Notes under the pieces: model-generated
Seen by the model: only the letters and a program-made list of their open reading frames with translations
What the model was told of the DNA's origin: nothing
The model's database searches: none
Part shown: one piece after another, positions 50,642 to 59,423 of the stretch
How positions within the stretch are numbered: position 1 is the first letter of the stretch
Layout of the letters: every line of letters begins with the position of its first letter
Made by a program: the position numbers and the translations under genes
DNA from: JAVJUV01 sp047314965
GTDB taxonomy: Bacteria > Pseudomonadota > Alphaproteobacteria > Rhodobacterales > Rhodobacteraceae
Length of the DNA: 64,000 nt
Reading direction: 5' to 3'
NCBI RefSeq assembly: GCF_047314965.1
Contig: NZ_JBLBVK010000051.1
Coordinates: forward strand, 119,422-183,421

Positions 50642-52762
50642 TCACGGTTTACGTTCCAGATCTCTGTGCCGGGATATCGAGGCGACGTCGCTGTCGGCCT
50701 CGAGCGCCAGCATCAGAGCATGCAGATGCTCAATATCGCGCAGCTCCACGTCAACAATAAGACGGTAAAAGTCCGGTTTTCTGTCGATGAAGACCAGGTC
50801 AGAGATATTTGCACGCTGCTCGCCGATCAGCGTGCAGATTCGGCCCAGGACACCCGAGTCGTTCGCGATCGTCAGGTCAAGGCTGACATTGTGAACGGCC
50901 GGGTGCCGTCCTTCCTGCCAGTGCAGATCGACCCAGCGACCCGATTCCTCCTCGACCTCGGCCAGGGCAGGGCAATCGATGGCGTGGATCATCACGCCCT
51001 TTCCACGATAGCTTATGCCGACAATCCGTTCGCCCGGTACCGGCTGACAACAGGCCGCGCGGCGAAAGGTCTGGCCAGGATTCAGCCCCACGACGGCCCG
51101 TGCGGCATCGATCTCGTCCCCGGTCTCCTGCGGCAGGTCGGGATAAAGCGTCTCGATCACCTTGCGCGCAGTAAGTTCCGCCGAGCCGATCCGGGCAAGA
51201 AGCTCGGTGCTGTTGTGGACGCCCAGGTGATTGGCCGCAGTGGTCAGGGCCTTCTCGGTCATGCGCCGCCCGACATGCTCGAAGGCCACCCGCGCCAATT
51301 CCCGGCCCAGCTTGATGAACCGCTCCTTGTCCTCCTCGCGCAGCGAACGCCGGATCGCGGTCTTTGCGCGCCCCGTGGCCACGATGTCGATCCAGGTGAC
51401 CTGCGGGCGCTGGCCTTCGGCGGTCATGATCTCGACCGACTGGCCATTCTTCAGGCGGGTCCAAAGAGGAACACGGATTCCGTCGATCTTCGCTCCGACG
51501 CAACCGTCACCGATGCGCGTGTGGATCGCGTAAGCGAAATCCAGCGGCGTCGCACCGCGCGGCAGCTTGACCACTTCGCCCTTGGGCGTGAAGCAGAAGA
51601 CCTGGTCGGTATACATCTCCAGCTTGACCGCCTCGAGGAACTCGTCGTGATCCTCCTCGGTATCGAAGCGTTCTGTCAGAGATGAAATCCACTTGGCCGG
51701 GTCGACGGCGAACGGGTTTTCCGCGCGTACCCCGTCACGGTACGACCAATGCGCAGCCACACCGGACTCGGCCACCTCGTGCATCTCGCGCGTTCGGATC
51801 TGGATCTCGACGCGCTTTCCGTCCCGGCCGGAAACCGTGGTGTGTATGGAACGGTACCCGTTCGACTTCGGCTGGCTGATGTAATCCTTGAATCGCCCCG
51901 GCACCGCGCGCCAGCGCTGATGCACCGCACCCAAAGCCGCGTAACAGTCAGCCTCGGTCGGGACGATGACGCGGAAGCCGTAGATGTCCGAGAGGCGAGA
52001 GAATCCGATCTTCTTCTCTTCCATCTTGCGCCAGATGGAATGCGGTTTCTTCGCGCGCCCAAGAACCTCGGCCTTGATCCCGGCCTTTTCCAGTTCCAGC
52101 TCCATGTCCGCGGTAATTCGCTGGATCACGTCACCGGTTTCGCGCTGCAGAGTGATGAACCGGCGGATGATCGAGTTGCGCGCTTCAGGGTTCAGAACGC
52201 GGAAGGCAAGGTCTTCCAGTTCCTCGCGCATCCACTGCATGCCCATCCGGCCTGCCAGCGGCGCGAAGATATCCATTGTCTCGCGCGCCTTCTGAACCTG
52301 CTTGTCGGGCCGCATGGAGCGGATCGTGCGCATGTTGTGCAACCGGTCGGCCAGCTTCACCAGGATAACGCGCAGATCCTTGGACATGGCCATAAACAGC
52401 TTGCGGAAGTTCTCGGCCTGCTTTGTCTCGGTCGAGGACAGTTGCAGGTTGGTCAGCTTTGTGACGCCATCGACAAGATCCGCGATCTCACGACCAAACT
52501 CCTTCTCGATTTCGGAATAGGTCGAGCGGGTATCCTCGATCGTGTCATGGAGCAGGGCCGTGATGATCGTCGCGTCGTCCAGCTGCTGCTCTGTGAGGAT
52601 GGCGGCAACTGCGACCGGGTGCGAGAAATAGGGCTCGCCCGAGTGGCGAAACTGGCCCTCGTGCATGCGTTTCCCATACTCGTAGGCATGGGCGATCAGC
52701 TTGGCATTTGTCTTCGGGTTGTAGTTCTGGACCAGCGCGATCAGGTCATCGGCATCGATCAT
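50642..52762 (-). CDS. Bifunctional (p)ppGpp synthetase/hydrolase (Rel/SpoT)
   Basis: The 706-residue RSH protein has an N-terminal HD hydrolase domain (HPVAVAAILTEQQLDDATIITALLHDTIEDT, metal residues intact). The synthetase domain shows KSNGYRSIHTTV and QIRTREMHEVAESGVAAHW. A TGS domain (near FTPKGEVVKLPRGATPLDFAY) and a C-terminal ACT domain follow. It makes and degrades the stringent-response signal and is likely the main RSH enzyme of the cell. It lies 37 bases downstream of rpoZ. The ATG at 52762 is preferred over a GTG 12 bases upstream. Confidence 0.95.
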   Translation of the reverse strand: MIDADDLIALVQNYNPKTNAKLIAHAYEYGKRMHEGQFRHSGEPYFSHPVAVAAILTEQQLDDATIITALLHDTIEDTRSTYSEIEKEFGREIADLVDGVTKLTNLQLSSTETKQAENFRKLFMAMSKDLRVILVKLADRLHNMRTIRSMRPDKQVQKARETMDIFAPLAGRMGMQWMREELEDLAFRVLNPEARNSIIRRFITLQRETGDVIQRITADMELELEKAGIKAEVLGRAKKPHSIWRKMEEKKIGFSRLSDIYGFRVIVPTEADCYAALGAVHQRWRAVPGRFKDYISQPKSNGYRSIHTTVSGRDGKRVEIQIRTREMHEVAESGVAAHWSYRDGVRAENPFAVDPAKWISSLTERFDTEEDHDEFLEAVKLEMYTDQVFCFTPKGEVVKLPRGATPLDFAYAIHTRIGDGCVGAKIDGIRVPLWTRLKNGQSVEIMTAEGQRPQVTWIDIVATGRAKTAIRRSLREEDKERFIKLGRELARVAFEHVGRRMTEKALTTAANHLGVHNSTELLARIGSAELTARKVIETLYPDLPQETGDEIDAARAVVGLNPGQTFRRAACCQPVPGERIVGISYRGKGVMIHAIDCPALAEVEEESGRWVDLHWQEGRHPAVHNVSLDLTIANDSGVLGRICTLIGEQRANISDLVFIDRKPDFYRLIVDVELRDIEHLHALMLALEADSDVASISRHRDLERKP

Positions 52763-52799
52763 TGCTAGCCCCACACTCCCCGGGGGATGAGACCAGCCC

Positions 52800-53156
52800 T
52801 TACGGCTGTCCCTGTGCTTCCATCAAAGCACGCAAAAGCTTCTCTTCGCTCATGTCGTCGTCTGCGGGCTTGTCAGAATCGCCGCCACCCATAAGCAGGG
52901 CCATCGCGTCATCTTCCGGCTCGTCGACCTCGATCTGCGTCTGGTGCGATTCGATCATGCGTTCGCGCAGATGATCCGCCGACTGAGTCTCCTCCGCGAT
53001 CTCGCGCAGGCTGACGACAGGGTTCTTGTCGTTGTCGCGATCCACGGTAAGCGGCGCGCCAGTCGAAATCTCACGCGCACGATGTGCGGCAAGCATCACC
53101 AGCTCGAACCGGTTCGGAACCTTGTCAACGCAATCTTCAACCGTCACGCGGGCCAT
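52800..53156 (-). CDS. rpoZ: RNA polymerase omega subunit
   Basis: The 118-residue protein starts MARVTVEDCVDKVPNRFELVMLAAHRAREISTG, the omega signature. NDKNPVVSLREIAEE and an acidic C-terminal tail typical of alphaproteobacteria follow. It stabilises the beta-prime subunit, and in other bacteria forms part of a ppGpp site. The rpoZ-rel order is conserved and links the polymerase subunit with the stringent-response enzyme. Confidence 0.96.
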   Translation of the reverse strand: MARVTVEDCVDKVPNRFELVMLAAHRAREISTGAPLTVDRDNDKNPVVSLREIAEETQSADHLRERMIESHQTQIEVDEPEDDAMALLMGGGDSDKPADDDMSEEKLLRALMEAQGQP

Positions 53157-53508
53157 CTGAGGTCTCCGTCTGAAATGGGATCAGGCCGTGTAACTAAGCG
53201 CGCCACTTGGGAAAGACAAGGAAAATCTGGCGTCGTCCTGCCTACATCTCCTGGGTAATGCATTCGTTCATGGATAATTCGCCCTCATGCACCCATATAC
53301 TCGGCAGTTTGCGGAACCTCCTCGGATGCAGGGAATTGCGATCCATTAGGTTATCGCCATAAAACCTATAGGCGAATTGACAAGATATACACTTATGGAT
53401 AGTTGCATCTGTTCATTATTTACGACTACCTAAACCGACCGGCTGGACGCATTTCCAATGCACACTCACGGATATTTCACCGCCGGTCAAAAATAGGAAG
53501 GGCATTCC
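53157..53508. other. 352-base intergenic region between rpoZ and NYN gene
   Basis: This divergent gap is A+T-rich compared with its surroundings, especially 53340-53440. It holds TTGACA at 53377-53382 without a convincing -10 box, the palindrome CCTATAGG (53365-53372), and GGAAGGG before the NYN start. It should contain promoters for both genes. I see no coding sequence or RNA gene in it. Confidence 0.5.
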
Positions 53509-54063
53509 ATGTTCTATCGGGACGAACGGCTCGCGCTGTTCATCGATGGCTCGAATCTTTATGCGGCGGCAAAGTCATTAGGTTTCGACATCGACTACAA
53601 ACTCCTGCGCGAAGAATTCAAGCGCCGCGGCAAGCTGCTGCGTGCGTTCTACTACACTGCCCTGCTGGAAAACGACGAGTATTCGCCGATCCGGCCCCTC
53701 GTTGACTGGCTGCACTACAACGGTTTTTCCATGGTCACCAAACCGGCCAAGGAGTTCACCGACAGCCAGGGACGCCGGAAGGTCAAGGGCAACATGGATA
53801 TCGAACTGACGGTCGATGCCATGGAACTTGCACCCCATGTCGATCACATCGTGCTGTTCTCGGGCGACGGCGACTTCCGTCCGCTGGTGGAAAGCCTGCA
53901 GCGCCAGGGTGTCCGCGTGTCGGTCGTCTCGACCATCCGCTCGCAGCCGCCGATGATCGCCGACGAACTGCGCCGCCAGGCTGACAATTTCATCGAACTG
54001 GATGAACTGAAGGATGTCATCGGGCGTCCCCCGCGCGAGCCGCGGGAAGACGACCTCGACTAA
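53509..54063 (+). CDS. NYN-domain (LabA/DUF88-like) protein
   Basis: The 184-residue protein is a PIN-like NYN domain. The first acidic site is ALFIDGSNLYAAAK, the second is KVKGNMDIELTVDAM, and the third is LFSGDGDFRPLVESLQRQGVRV. The family is related to RNA-cleaving PIN nucleases, so RNA processing is likely but the target is unknown. GGAAGGG precedes the ATG. Its stop overlaps that of the convergent cytochrome gene by 4 bases (CTAA). Confidence 0.9.
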   Translation: MFYRDERLALFIDGSNLYAAAKSLGFDIDYKLLREEFKRRGKLLRAFYYTALLENDEYSPIRPLVDWLHYNGFSMVTKPAKEFTDSQGRRKVKGNMDIELTVDAMELAPHVDHIVLFSGDGDFRPLVESLQRQGVRVSVVSTIRSQPPMIADELRRQADNFIELDELKDVIGRPPREPREDDLD

Positions 54064-54521
54064 TTAGCCGCCTCATAGGCCGCGTTCAATTCATCATGAC
54101 GTTCGATGATGCGACGCGGCCATGTGCTTTTGATGTAGGCCAGAACGGCGACGATCTCGTCATCTCTGAGGACATCGCCGTAGCCCATCATGTTCGACCG
54201 GTAATTCCCGCCGACGACCGCTTCGGTGCCCAGCTTTACGATCGTGAACAGTTGCGCATCCGGATGGTGCCACGTGTGGCCGGTCTCGTCATGCGGCGGC
54301 GCAGGCAGATAACCGTCGGCATCACGCTCCGTCCAGTCCGGCTGGCCTTCCAGCGCCTCGCCATGACAGGCCGCGCAGTGCTCGGCATAGACGGCCTGAC
54401 CCAGCGCGACGACTTCGGAATCCCGATAGGCAAACGACGCGCCCTCGGAGGCCCGGCTGTCGATTGCCACATATGCCAACCCTGCCCCCGCAAGAACGGC
54501 CACCACCGCCGGCTTCCACAT
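54060..54521 (-). CDS. Membrane-anchored c-type cytochrome
   Basis: The 153-residue protein has an N-terminal hydrophobic helix (VVAVLAGAGLAYVAI) that serves as anchor or signal. One heme site, CAACH, lies in YAEHCAACHGEALEGQPDW, and a likely axial methionine in NMMGYGDVLRDDEI. It is a class I cytochrome c facing the periplasm. No oxidase or dehydrogenase gene is adjacent, so its redox partner is unknown. Confidence 0.88.
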   Translation of the reverse strand: MWKPAVVAVLAGAGLAYVAIDSRASEGASFAYRDSEVVALGQAVYAEHCAACHGEALEGQPDWTERDADGYLPAPPHDETGHTWHHPDAQLFTIVKLGTEAVVGGNYRSNMMGYGDVLRDDEIVAVLAYIKSTWPRRIIERHDELNAAYEAAN

Positions 54522-54638
54522 TACGCTGACCCTTTCTCATGATCCGCCACCCTGATCTAGAAATGCCGCGGAAAACAGACAAGGCAAGGCTGGACGCATC
54601 CGGCAACAGCGAATAGGTCTGAATGTGGAGAAACGCGC

Positions 54639-55589
54639 ATGACCAAACCTGCACTTACCCTGTATCTCGCGGCGCCGCGCGGCTTCTGCGCCGGTGTCGA
54701 TCGCGCCATCAAGATCGTCGAGATGGCGCTCGAAAAATGGGGCGCCCCCGTCTACGTGCGCCATGAAATCGTGCACAACAAGTTCGTCGTCGACGGTCTG
54801 CGCGACAAGGGCGCGATCTTCGTCGAGGAACTGGAAGAGTGTCCGACGGACCGCCCTGTCATCTTCTCGGCCCATGGCGTGCCCAAGGCGGTTCCGGCCG
54901 AGGCGGAGCGGCGCGAGATGGTCTATGTCGATGCCACCTGCCCCCTGGTCTCCAAGGTCCACATAGAGGCCGAACGACACTTCAGGAACGGCCTGCAGAT
55001 GGTGATGATCGGCCATGCCGGCCATCCCGAGACGCTGGGCACCATGGGTCAGCTGCCCGAAGGCGAGGTCATTCTGGTGGAAACCGTCGATGACGTCGCC
55101 ACCATCCGGCCCCGCGATACGGAGAAGCTGGCGTTCATCACTCAGACCACGCTCTCGGTCGACGATACCGCCGATATCGTCGCGGCGCTTCAGTCGCGAT
55201 TTCCCGCGATCGTCGGCCCGCACAAGGAAGACATCTGCTACGCCACGACGAACAGGCAGGAAGCGGTCAAGGCCATGGCGCCGAAAATCGACGCGCTTCT
55301 TGTCATCGGCGCGCCGAACTCGTCGAATTCGCAGCGCCTCGTCGAAGTCGGTCGCACCGCCGGTTGCCGCTATGCACAACTCGTCCAGAGAGCCGGCGAC
55401 ATCGACTGGCGTGCCCTCTCCGGTGCCTCTGCCGTCGGCCTGACCGCGGGAGCCAGCGCGCCCGAAGTCCTTGTCAACGAGGTCATCGACGCGTTCCGCG
55501 ATCACTATGACGTCAGAGTCGAGATGGTGGAAACCGCCGTCGAGAACGTCGAATTCAAAGTGCCGCGCGTTCTGCGGGAACCGGCATGA
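54639..55589 (+). CDS. ispH: 4-hydroxy-3-methylbut-2-enyl diphosphate reductase
   Basis: The 316-residue protein has the three iron-sulfur cysteines: C18 in RGFCAGVDRA, C100 in DATCPLVSKVH and one in EDICYATTNRQ. It also has the substrate motif SSNSQRL. It makes IPP and DMAPP in the last MEP step; dxs and ispA are also in the window. It heads a six-gene run of overlapping genes. Confidence 0.96.
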   Translation: MTKPALTLYLAAPRGFCAGVDRAIKIVEMALEKWGAPVYVRHEIVHNKFVVDGLRDKGAIFVEELEECPTDRPVIFSAHGVPKAVPAEAERREMVYVDATCPLVSKVHIEAERHFRNGLQMVMIGHAGHPETLGTMGQLPEGEVILVETVDDVATIRPRDTEKLAFITQTTLSVDDTADIVAALQSRFPAIVGPHKEDICYATTNRQEAVKAMAPKIDALLVIGAPNSSNSQRLVEVGRTAGCRYAQLVQRAGDIDWRALSGASAVGLTAGASAPEVLVNEVIDAFRDHYDVRVEMVETAVENVEFKVPRVLREPA

Positions 55590-56029
55590 TTCCCCGCGCC
55601 CCGTTCGCTCTTGGCCTGGCCGGGCTGATCCCATTCATTTGGGGTGCTGCCACGCTGTTGTCAGGAGATTTGGCCGCATGGGGCGTGCAAAATCTTGGCG
55701 CACGCTTCTCCGGTCCCTTCGTCCTTCTGAACTACGGTCAGATCATCCTTGCCTTCATGTCGGGCGTGCTTTGGGGGTTCGCGACCAAGGCACACGGGTC
55801 GCGGGCCGCGACGGGATACACGCTCTCGGTTCTTCCGGCGCTCTCTGTGTTCTTCACGGTCGGCGCGGGACCGGCCTCTTCCGCGATCTACCTGATCGCC
55901 GGTTTCGTCGGCCTTCTGGCACTGGACTGGGCCTTCTGGCGGCAAGGTCTGGCGCCGGAGTGGTGGATGCGGCTGCGCATCCTCCTGACCGTGGTCGTCG
56001 TCGCCTGCCTTTCACTCCTGGTGCTTTGA
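55586..56029 (+). CDS. DUF3429 membrane protein
   Basis: The 147-residue protein has five predicted helices with FALGLAGLIPFIWGA at the start, then NYGQIILAFMSGVLWGFA and LALDWAFWRQGLAPEWWMRLR. This is the DUF3429 pattern, function unknown. It overlaps ispH by 4 bases (ATGA) and touches the methyltransferase start (TGATG), so it is translationally coupled to both. Confidence 0.87.
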   Translation: MIPRAPFALGLAGLIPFIWGAATLLSGDLAAWGVQNLGARFSGPFVLLNYGQIILAFMSGVLWGFATKAHGSRAATGYTLSVLPALSVFFTVGAGPASSAIYLIAGFVGLLALDWAFWRQGLAPEWWMRLRILLTVVVVACLSLLVL

Positions 56030-56622
56030 TGACCGACAAGCAGACACTCGATGTCTATGCGCAGCGCGCTGGGGACTATGCGGCCCGGTTCGGAGATGAA
56101 GCGCCCGGCAAGCACCTGACCCATTTCATGTCTCAACTGCCCAAAGGCGGGCGCGTGCTGGATCTGGGCTGCGGACCTGGGCGGTCTGCCGCCGTGATGC
56201 GCGATCAAGGCTTTGCTGTGGACGCATGGGATGCATCCCCACAGATGGCTGCAATCGGCGCCGAGAAGTTCGGGCTGTCGATCGAGGTTCGGGATTTTTC
56301 CAGCCTCACGGCGGACAGTGAATATGACGGCATCTACGCCAATTTCTCGCTGCTTCACGCCTCGAAGTCGGAGATGCCAGAGCATCTTGGGCGCATCGCC
56401 GATGCCTTGAAGCCGAAGGGGCTGTTTCACATCGGACTGAAGAGCGGCGATGGTGAGGCCCGCGATGCGCTGGGCCGGTTCTACGCATATTACCAGGACG
56501 CCGAATTGACAGCGCTGCTGGAAGAGGCCGGACTTTCGGTCGAAACCCGCAACTTCGGCGCAGACGAAGGTTTGGACGGCACTCTGGCTCCCTGGATGAT
56601 TTTGACGGTGAGAAAGATTTGA
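56029..56622 (+). CDS. Class I SAM-dependent methyltransferase
   Basis: The 197-residue protein has the SAM-binding motif I VLDLGCGPGRSAAVM at about residues 43-57, motif II with the acidic residue in VDAWDASPQM, and YANFSLLHASKSEM. The fold matches small-molecule methyltransferases; the acceptor is unknown. It lies inside the ispH operon between DUF3429 and a GST gene. Confidence 0.88.
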   Translation: MTDKQTLDVYAQRAGDYAARFGDEAPGKHLTHFMSQLPKGGRVLDLGCGPGRSAAVMRDQGFAVDAWDASPQMAAIGAEKFGLSIEVRDFSSLTADSEYDGIYANFSLLHASKSEMPEHLGRIADALKPKGLFHIGLKSGDGEARDALGRFYAYYQDAELTALLEEAGLSVETRNFGADEGLDGTLAPWMILTVRKI

Positions 56623-57245
56623 TGACGAAACTTACCCTCTATTCCATGCCGTCCTCCGGCAACAGCTACAAGGTCAGGCTGCTGCTCTCACTTCTGGGAC
56701 GGCCGTACACCCATGTCGGGATGGAGTATGAAACGCCGGCCCTCGCAAAAGCGCATGCCGAGGGAACGCTGCCGCTCAGCAAACTGCCGGTTCTGGAACT
56801 CCCGGACGGCACCCGCCTTCCGGAATCGAATGCGATCCTCTGCTATCTGGCGGAGGGCACGGACTGGATGCCGTCCGACCCGATCGACCGTGCCCGGATG
56901 CTGGGCTGGATGTTCTGGGAACAGAACCAGCACGAGGGCGTAATCGCGGTTCGTGCGGCGATCCTCTCCTACGCATCGCGCGCTCACCTTCGGACGCCTG
57001 AACGTCTGGCCGATCTTCTGGAACGCGGGCATGGTCTGCTGCAGCAGATGGAAAACAGGCTTGAAACGAACGACTGGATCGCAACGGACGGGCCCACGGT
57101 CGCCGACATCTCGCTCTATGGCTACACCCACAGCGCCGGGACCAAGGGCGGGTTCGACATGGGGCGGTTTCCTGCAATCAACCGCTGGCTGGACCGCATC
57201 GCGGCCATGCCGGGCCATGTCGGCCTGAACGCCATTCCGGCATGA
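56622..57245 (+). CDS. Glutathione S-transferase family protein
   Basis: The 207-residue protein has an N-terminal thioredoxin-like domain (LYSMPSSGNSYKVRLLLSLLGRPY, LSKLPVLELPDGTRLPESNAILCYLAE with the ESNA glutathione contact). A helical domain with DGPTVADISLYGYTH follows. It is distinct from the GST at 48459. The ATG at 56622 overlaps the methyltransferase stop, and the stop overlaps rnhA. Confidence 0.9.
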   Translation: MTKLTLYSMPSSGNSYKVRLLLSLLGRPYTHVGMEYETPALAKAHAEGTLPLSKLPVLELPDGTRLPESNAILCYLAEGTDWMPSDPIDRARMLGWMFWEQNQHEGVIAVRAAILSYASRAHLRTPERLADLLERGHGLLQQMENRLETNDWIATDGPTVADISLYGYTHSAGTKGGFDMGRFPAINRWLDRIAAMPGHVGLNAIPA

Positions 57246-57709
57246 CGGAGCTATTTGCCTATACCGACGGTGCCTGCTCGGGCAACCCCGGCCCCGGAGG
57301 CTGGGGCGCGCTGTTGATTGCCCGGAACGGCGAGACCGTGCTGAAGGAACGCGAGTTGAAAGGCGGCGAGGCGGACACGACCAACAACCGCATGGAACTT
57401 CTTGCCGCGATCAACGCGCTGGAGGCGCTGGAGCGGTCCTCGGCCATCACGCTGGTCACGGATTCGGCCTATGTGAAGAACGGGGTGGAAAGCTGGATCC
57501 ACGGCTGGAAACGGAACGGCTGGAAAACCTCGAACAAGAAACCGGTCAAGAACGTCGATCTCTGGCAGCGGCTTGACGAGGCGCGGCTGCGCCACGACGT
57601 GACATGGGAATGGATCAAGGGTCATGCCGGCCATCCAGAGAACGAACGCGCCGACGAGCTGGCCCGCGCAGGTATGGAGCCTTTCAAGCCTTCGAGATCG
57701 GAGCAATGA
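57242..57709 (+). CDS. rnhA: Ribonuclease HI
   Basis: The 155-residue protein has all RNase HI landmarks: YTDGACSGNPGPGGWGALL, the glutamate in TNNRMELLAAINALEAL, VTDSAYVKNGVESWIHGWKRNGWKT, and KGHAGHPENERADELAR. It removes RNA from RNA-DNA hybrids. It overlaps the GST gene before it and the TRIC gene after it by 4 bases each. Confidence 0.97.
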   Translation: MTELFAYTDGACSGNPGPGGWGALLIARNGETVLKERELKGGEADTTNNRMELLAAINALEALERSSAITLVTDSAYVKNGVESWIHGWKRNGWKTSNKKPVKNVDLWQRLDEARLRHDVTWEWIKGHAGHPENERADELARAGMEPFKPSRSEQ

Positions 57710-58332
57710 CCCTGATCGCGCTGCTGGACGGGGCATCGGTCTTCGTTTTCGCGTTGACCGGCGGGTTGGCGGCGTCGAGAGCGCAGCTTGATATCATCGG
57801 GTTCCTTTTCTTCGCAGCGCTGACGGCCGTGGGCGGCGGCACGGTGCGCGATCTCCTGCTCGACCGGACACCGTTCTGGATCGACCGACCCTCATATCTG
57901 CTCATCGCGGCAAGTGCCGCCATCGTGGTCTTCTTCACGGCCCATCTTGTCGAAAGCCGCGCGCGCTGGCTGACATGGTTCGATGCCGCCGCGCTTTCGG
58001 TCGCGGTGCCCGCAGGCCTGGCTGCGGCCTATGGTACCGGCGTGGGATCTGCAGTCGCGATCATAATGGGCGTTCTCACCGGCACGATGGGCGGACTGAT
58101 GCGCGATGTCGTCGCGAACGAGGTGCCGATGGTTCTGCGCCAGGGCGAACTCTATGTCACTGCGGCTTTCGTCGGCGCCGCATCCGGGGTCCTTCTGGCC
58201 CCGACACTCGGCCTCGTTGCCGCTCTGTCGGTCACGGCGGCCGTAACATTCCTGCTGCGGGCGGGTTCCCTGGCTTTCGGCTGGCGGCTTCCGGTCTACA
58301 AAGCGCGCCCACCGCGCGACCGGCAGAGCTGA
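57706..58332 (+). CDS. TRIC-type cation channel (UPF0126)
   Basis: The 208-residue protein has seven helices in two repeats, each with the glycine-rich signature: FAALTAVGGGTVRDLLLDRTPFW and GVLTGTMGGLMRDVVANEVPMVL. Bacterial members form trimeric intracellular-cation-type channels for potassium or sodium. It is the last gene of the ispH operon and overlaps rnhA by 4 bases. Confidence 0.9.
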   Translation: MTLIALLDGASVFVFALTGGLAASRAQLDIIGFLFFAALTAVGGGTVRDLLLDRTPFWIDRPSYLLIAASAAIVVFFTAHLVESRARWLTWFDAAALSVAVPAGLAAAYGTGVGSAVAIIMGVLTGTMGGLMRDVVANEVPMVLRQGELYVTAAFVGAASGVLLAPTLGLVAALSVTAAVTFLLRAGSLAFGWRLPVYKARPPRDRQS

Positions 58333-58338
58333 CCGGGT

Positions 58339-58590
58339 CTATTTGCGCCTGCGCCGCGCAATGGCTTCCGACGGGATCAGAACCAGTGCGCCCGCCGCGC
58401 CGACGATCGCGTTCAGGCCGTGACTGCCCAGCGAGATGTTGAACATCACCCGCGCCATGAAGAACAGGATGACGCCACCCAGCGCGATGATGATCGCCTG
58501 CAGGTAGCCGTGATGGGTGAACCCCCATTTCTCCGAGAAATAGGCGACAAGACCGCCAATCACCAGGGACCCCCAGAACGCGAAAAACAT
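58339..58590 (-). CDS. Small membrane protein, GlsB/YeaQ-like
   Basis: The 83-residue protein has three hydrophobic segments (FWGSLVIGGLVAYF, YLQAIIIALGGVILFFMARVMF, LNAIVGAAGALVLI) and a basic tail (ARRRRK). The glycine-rich plan resembles the transglycosylase-associated GlsB/YeaQ family, but the match is loose. AGGAGGG lies before the ATG. It is convergent with the TRIC gene. Confidence 0.7.
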   Translation of the reverse strand: MFFAFWGSLVIGGLVAYFSEKWGFTHHGYLQAIIIALGGVILFFMARVMFNISLGSHGLNAIVGAAGALVLIPSEAIARRRRK

Positions 58591-58660
58591 GCCGTCACCC
58601 TCCTGCTCTGCCGGGAATGTAGGATGCTCGGGACCGCTGGGCAATCGCTGCAACCAGGCA

Positions 58661-58690
58661 AGAAAAAAGCGGCGGGCACTGGCCCGCCGC
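58661..58690 (-). terminator. Rho-independent terminator of rplK-rplA
   Basis: GCGGCGGGC, loop ACTG and GCCCGCCGC form a perfect 9-bp stem (58669-58690). On the minus strand it is followed by six T. It lies 26 bases after the rplA stop. Confidence 0.92.
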
Positions 58691-58716
58691 CTTTCACAAT
58701 TTCTATCCGGAACCGA

Positions 58717-59418
58717 TCAGGCGTTGCCGGTCGCCGACACTACGTCAACGGTCACGCCCGGGCCCATGGTGGACGACAGAGCGACGCGCTTCATGTAGGT
58801 GCCCTTGGCGCCCGTGGGCTTCGCCCGCGACACGGCCTCGACGAAGGCACGAACGTTCTCGACCAGTTTGGCCTCGTCGAACGACACCTTGCCAACACCG
58901 GCATGCACCACGCCGGCCTTCTCGACCTTGAAGGTTACCTGACCGCCCTTGGCTGCCTCGATGGCCTCCTTGACGTCCATGGTCACCGTTCCGACCTTCG
59001 GGTTCGGCATCAGGTTGCGCGGACCAAGAACCTTGCCCAGACGACCGACGATCGGCATCATGTCCGGCGTCGCAATGCAGCGATCGAACTCGATCTTTCC
59101 GCCCTGGATGGTTTCCATCAGGTCCTCGGCGCCCACGATGTCGGCGCCAGCGGCCTTGGCCTCATCGGCCTTGACGCCACGGGCGAAGACGGCGACGCGG
59201 ACAGTTTTGCCTGTGCCGTTCGGCAGCGTCACCGAGCCGCGGACCATCTGGTCGGCGTGGCGCGGATCGACACCGAGGTTCATCGCGATTTCCACCGTCT
59301 CGTCGAACTTGGCGTTGGCGTTGGCCTTGATCAGGCTGACCGCCTCTTCCAGCGAGAGGTTTTCCTTGCCGGCGAAGGCTTCGCGGGCTGCTTTCGTGCG
59401 TTTTCCAAGCTTTGCCAT
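58717..59418 (-). CDS. rplA: 50S ribosomal protein L1
   Basis: The 233-residue protein starts MAKLGKRTKAAREAF. L1 features include KFDETVEIAMNLGVDPRHADQMVRGSVTLPNGTGK, IATPDMMPIVGRLGKVLGPRNLMPNPKVGT and the C-terminal SSTMGPGVTVD. It binds 23S rRNA at the E-site stalk and in many bacteria represses its own operon. AAGGGG precedes the ATG, 5 bases after rplK. A strong terminator follows. Confidence 0.98.
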   Translation of the reverse strand: MAKLGKRTKAAREAFAGKENLSLEEAVSLIKANANAKFDETVEIAMNLGVDPRHADQMVRGSVTLPNGTGKTVRVAVFARGVKADEAKAAGADIVGAEDLMETIQGGKIEFDRCIATPDMMPIVGRLGKVLGPRNLMPNPKVGTVTMDVKEAIEAAKGGQVTFKVEKAGVVHAGVGKVSFDEAKLVENVRAFVEAVSRAKPTGAKGTYMKRVALSSTMGPGVTVDVVSATGNA

Positions 59419-59423
59419 GGCGA

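Noticed and set aside
53377..53405. TTGACA followed by TAGTTG as a sigma-70 promoter for the NYN gene
   Set aside because: The -35 box is perfect but the -10 candidate at 17 bases matches only two of six positions. Kept only as a note on the intergenic region.
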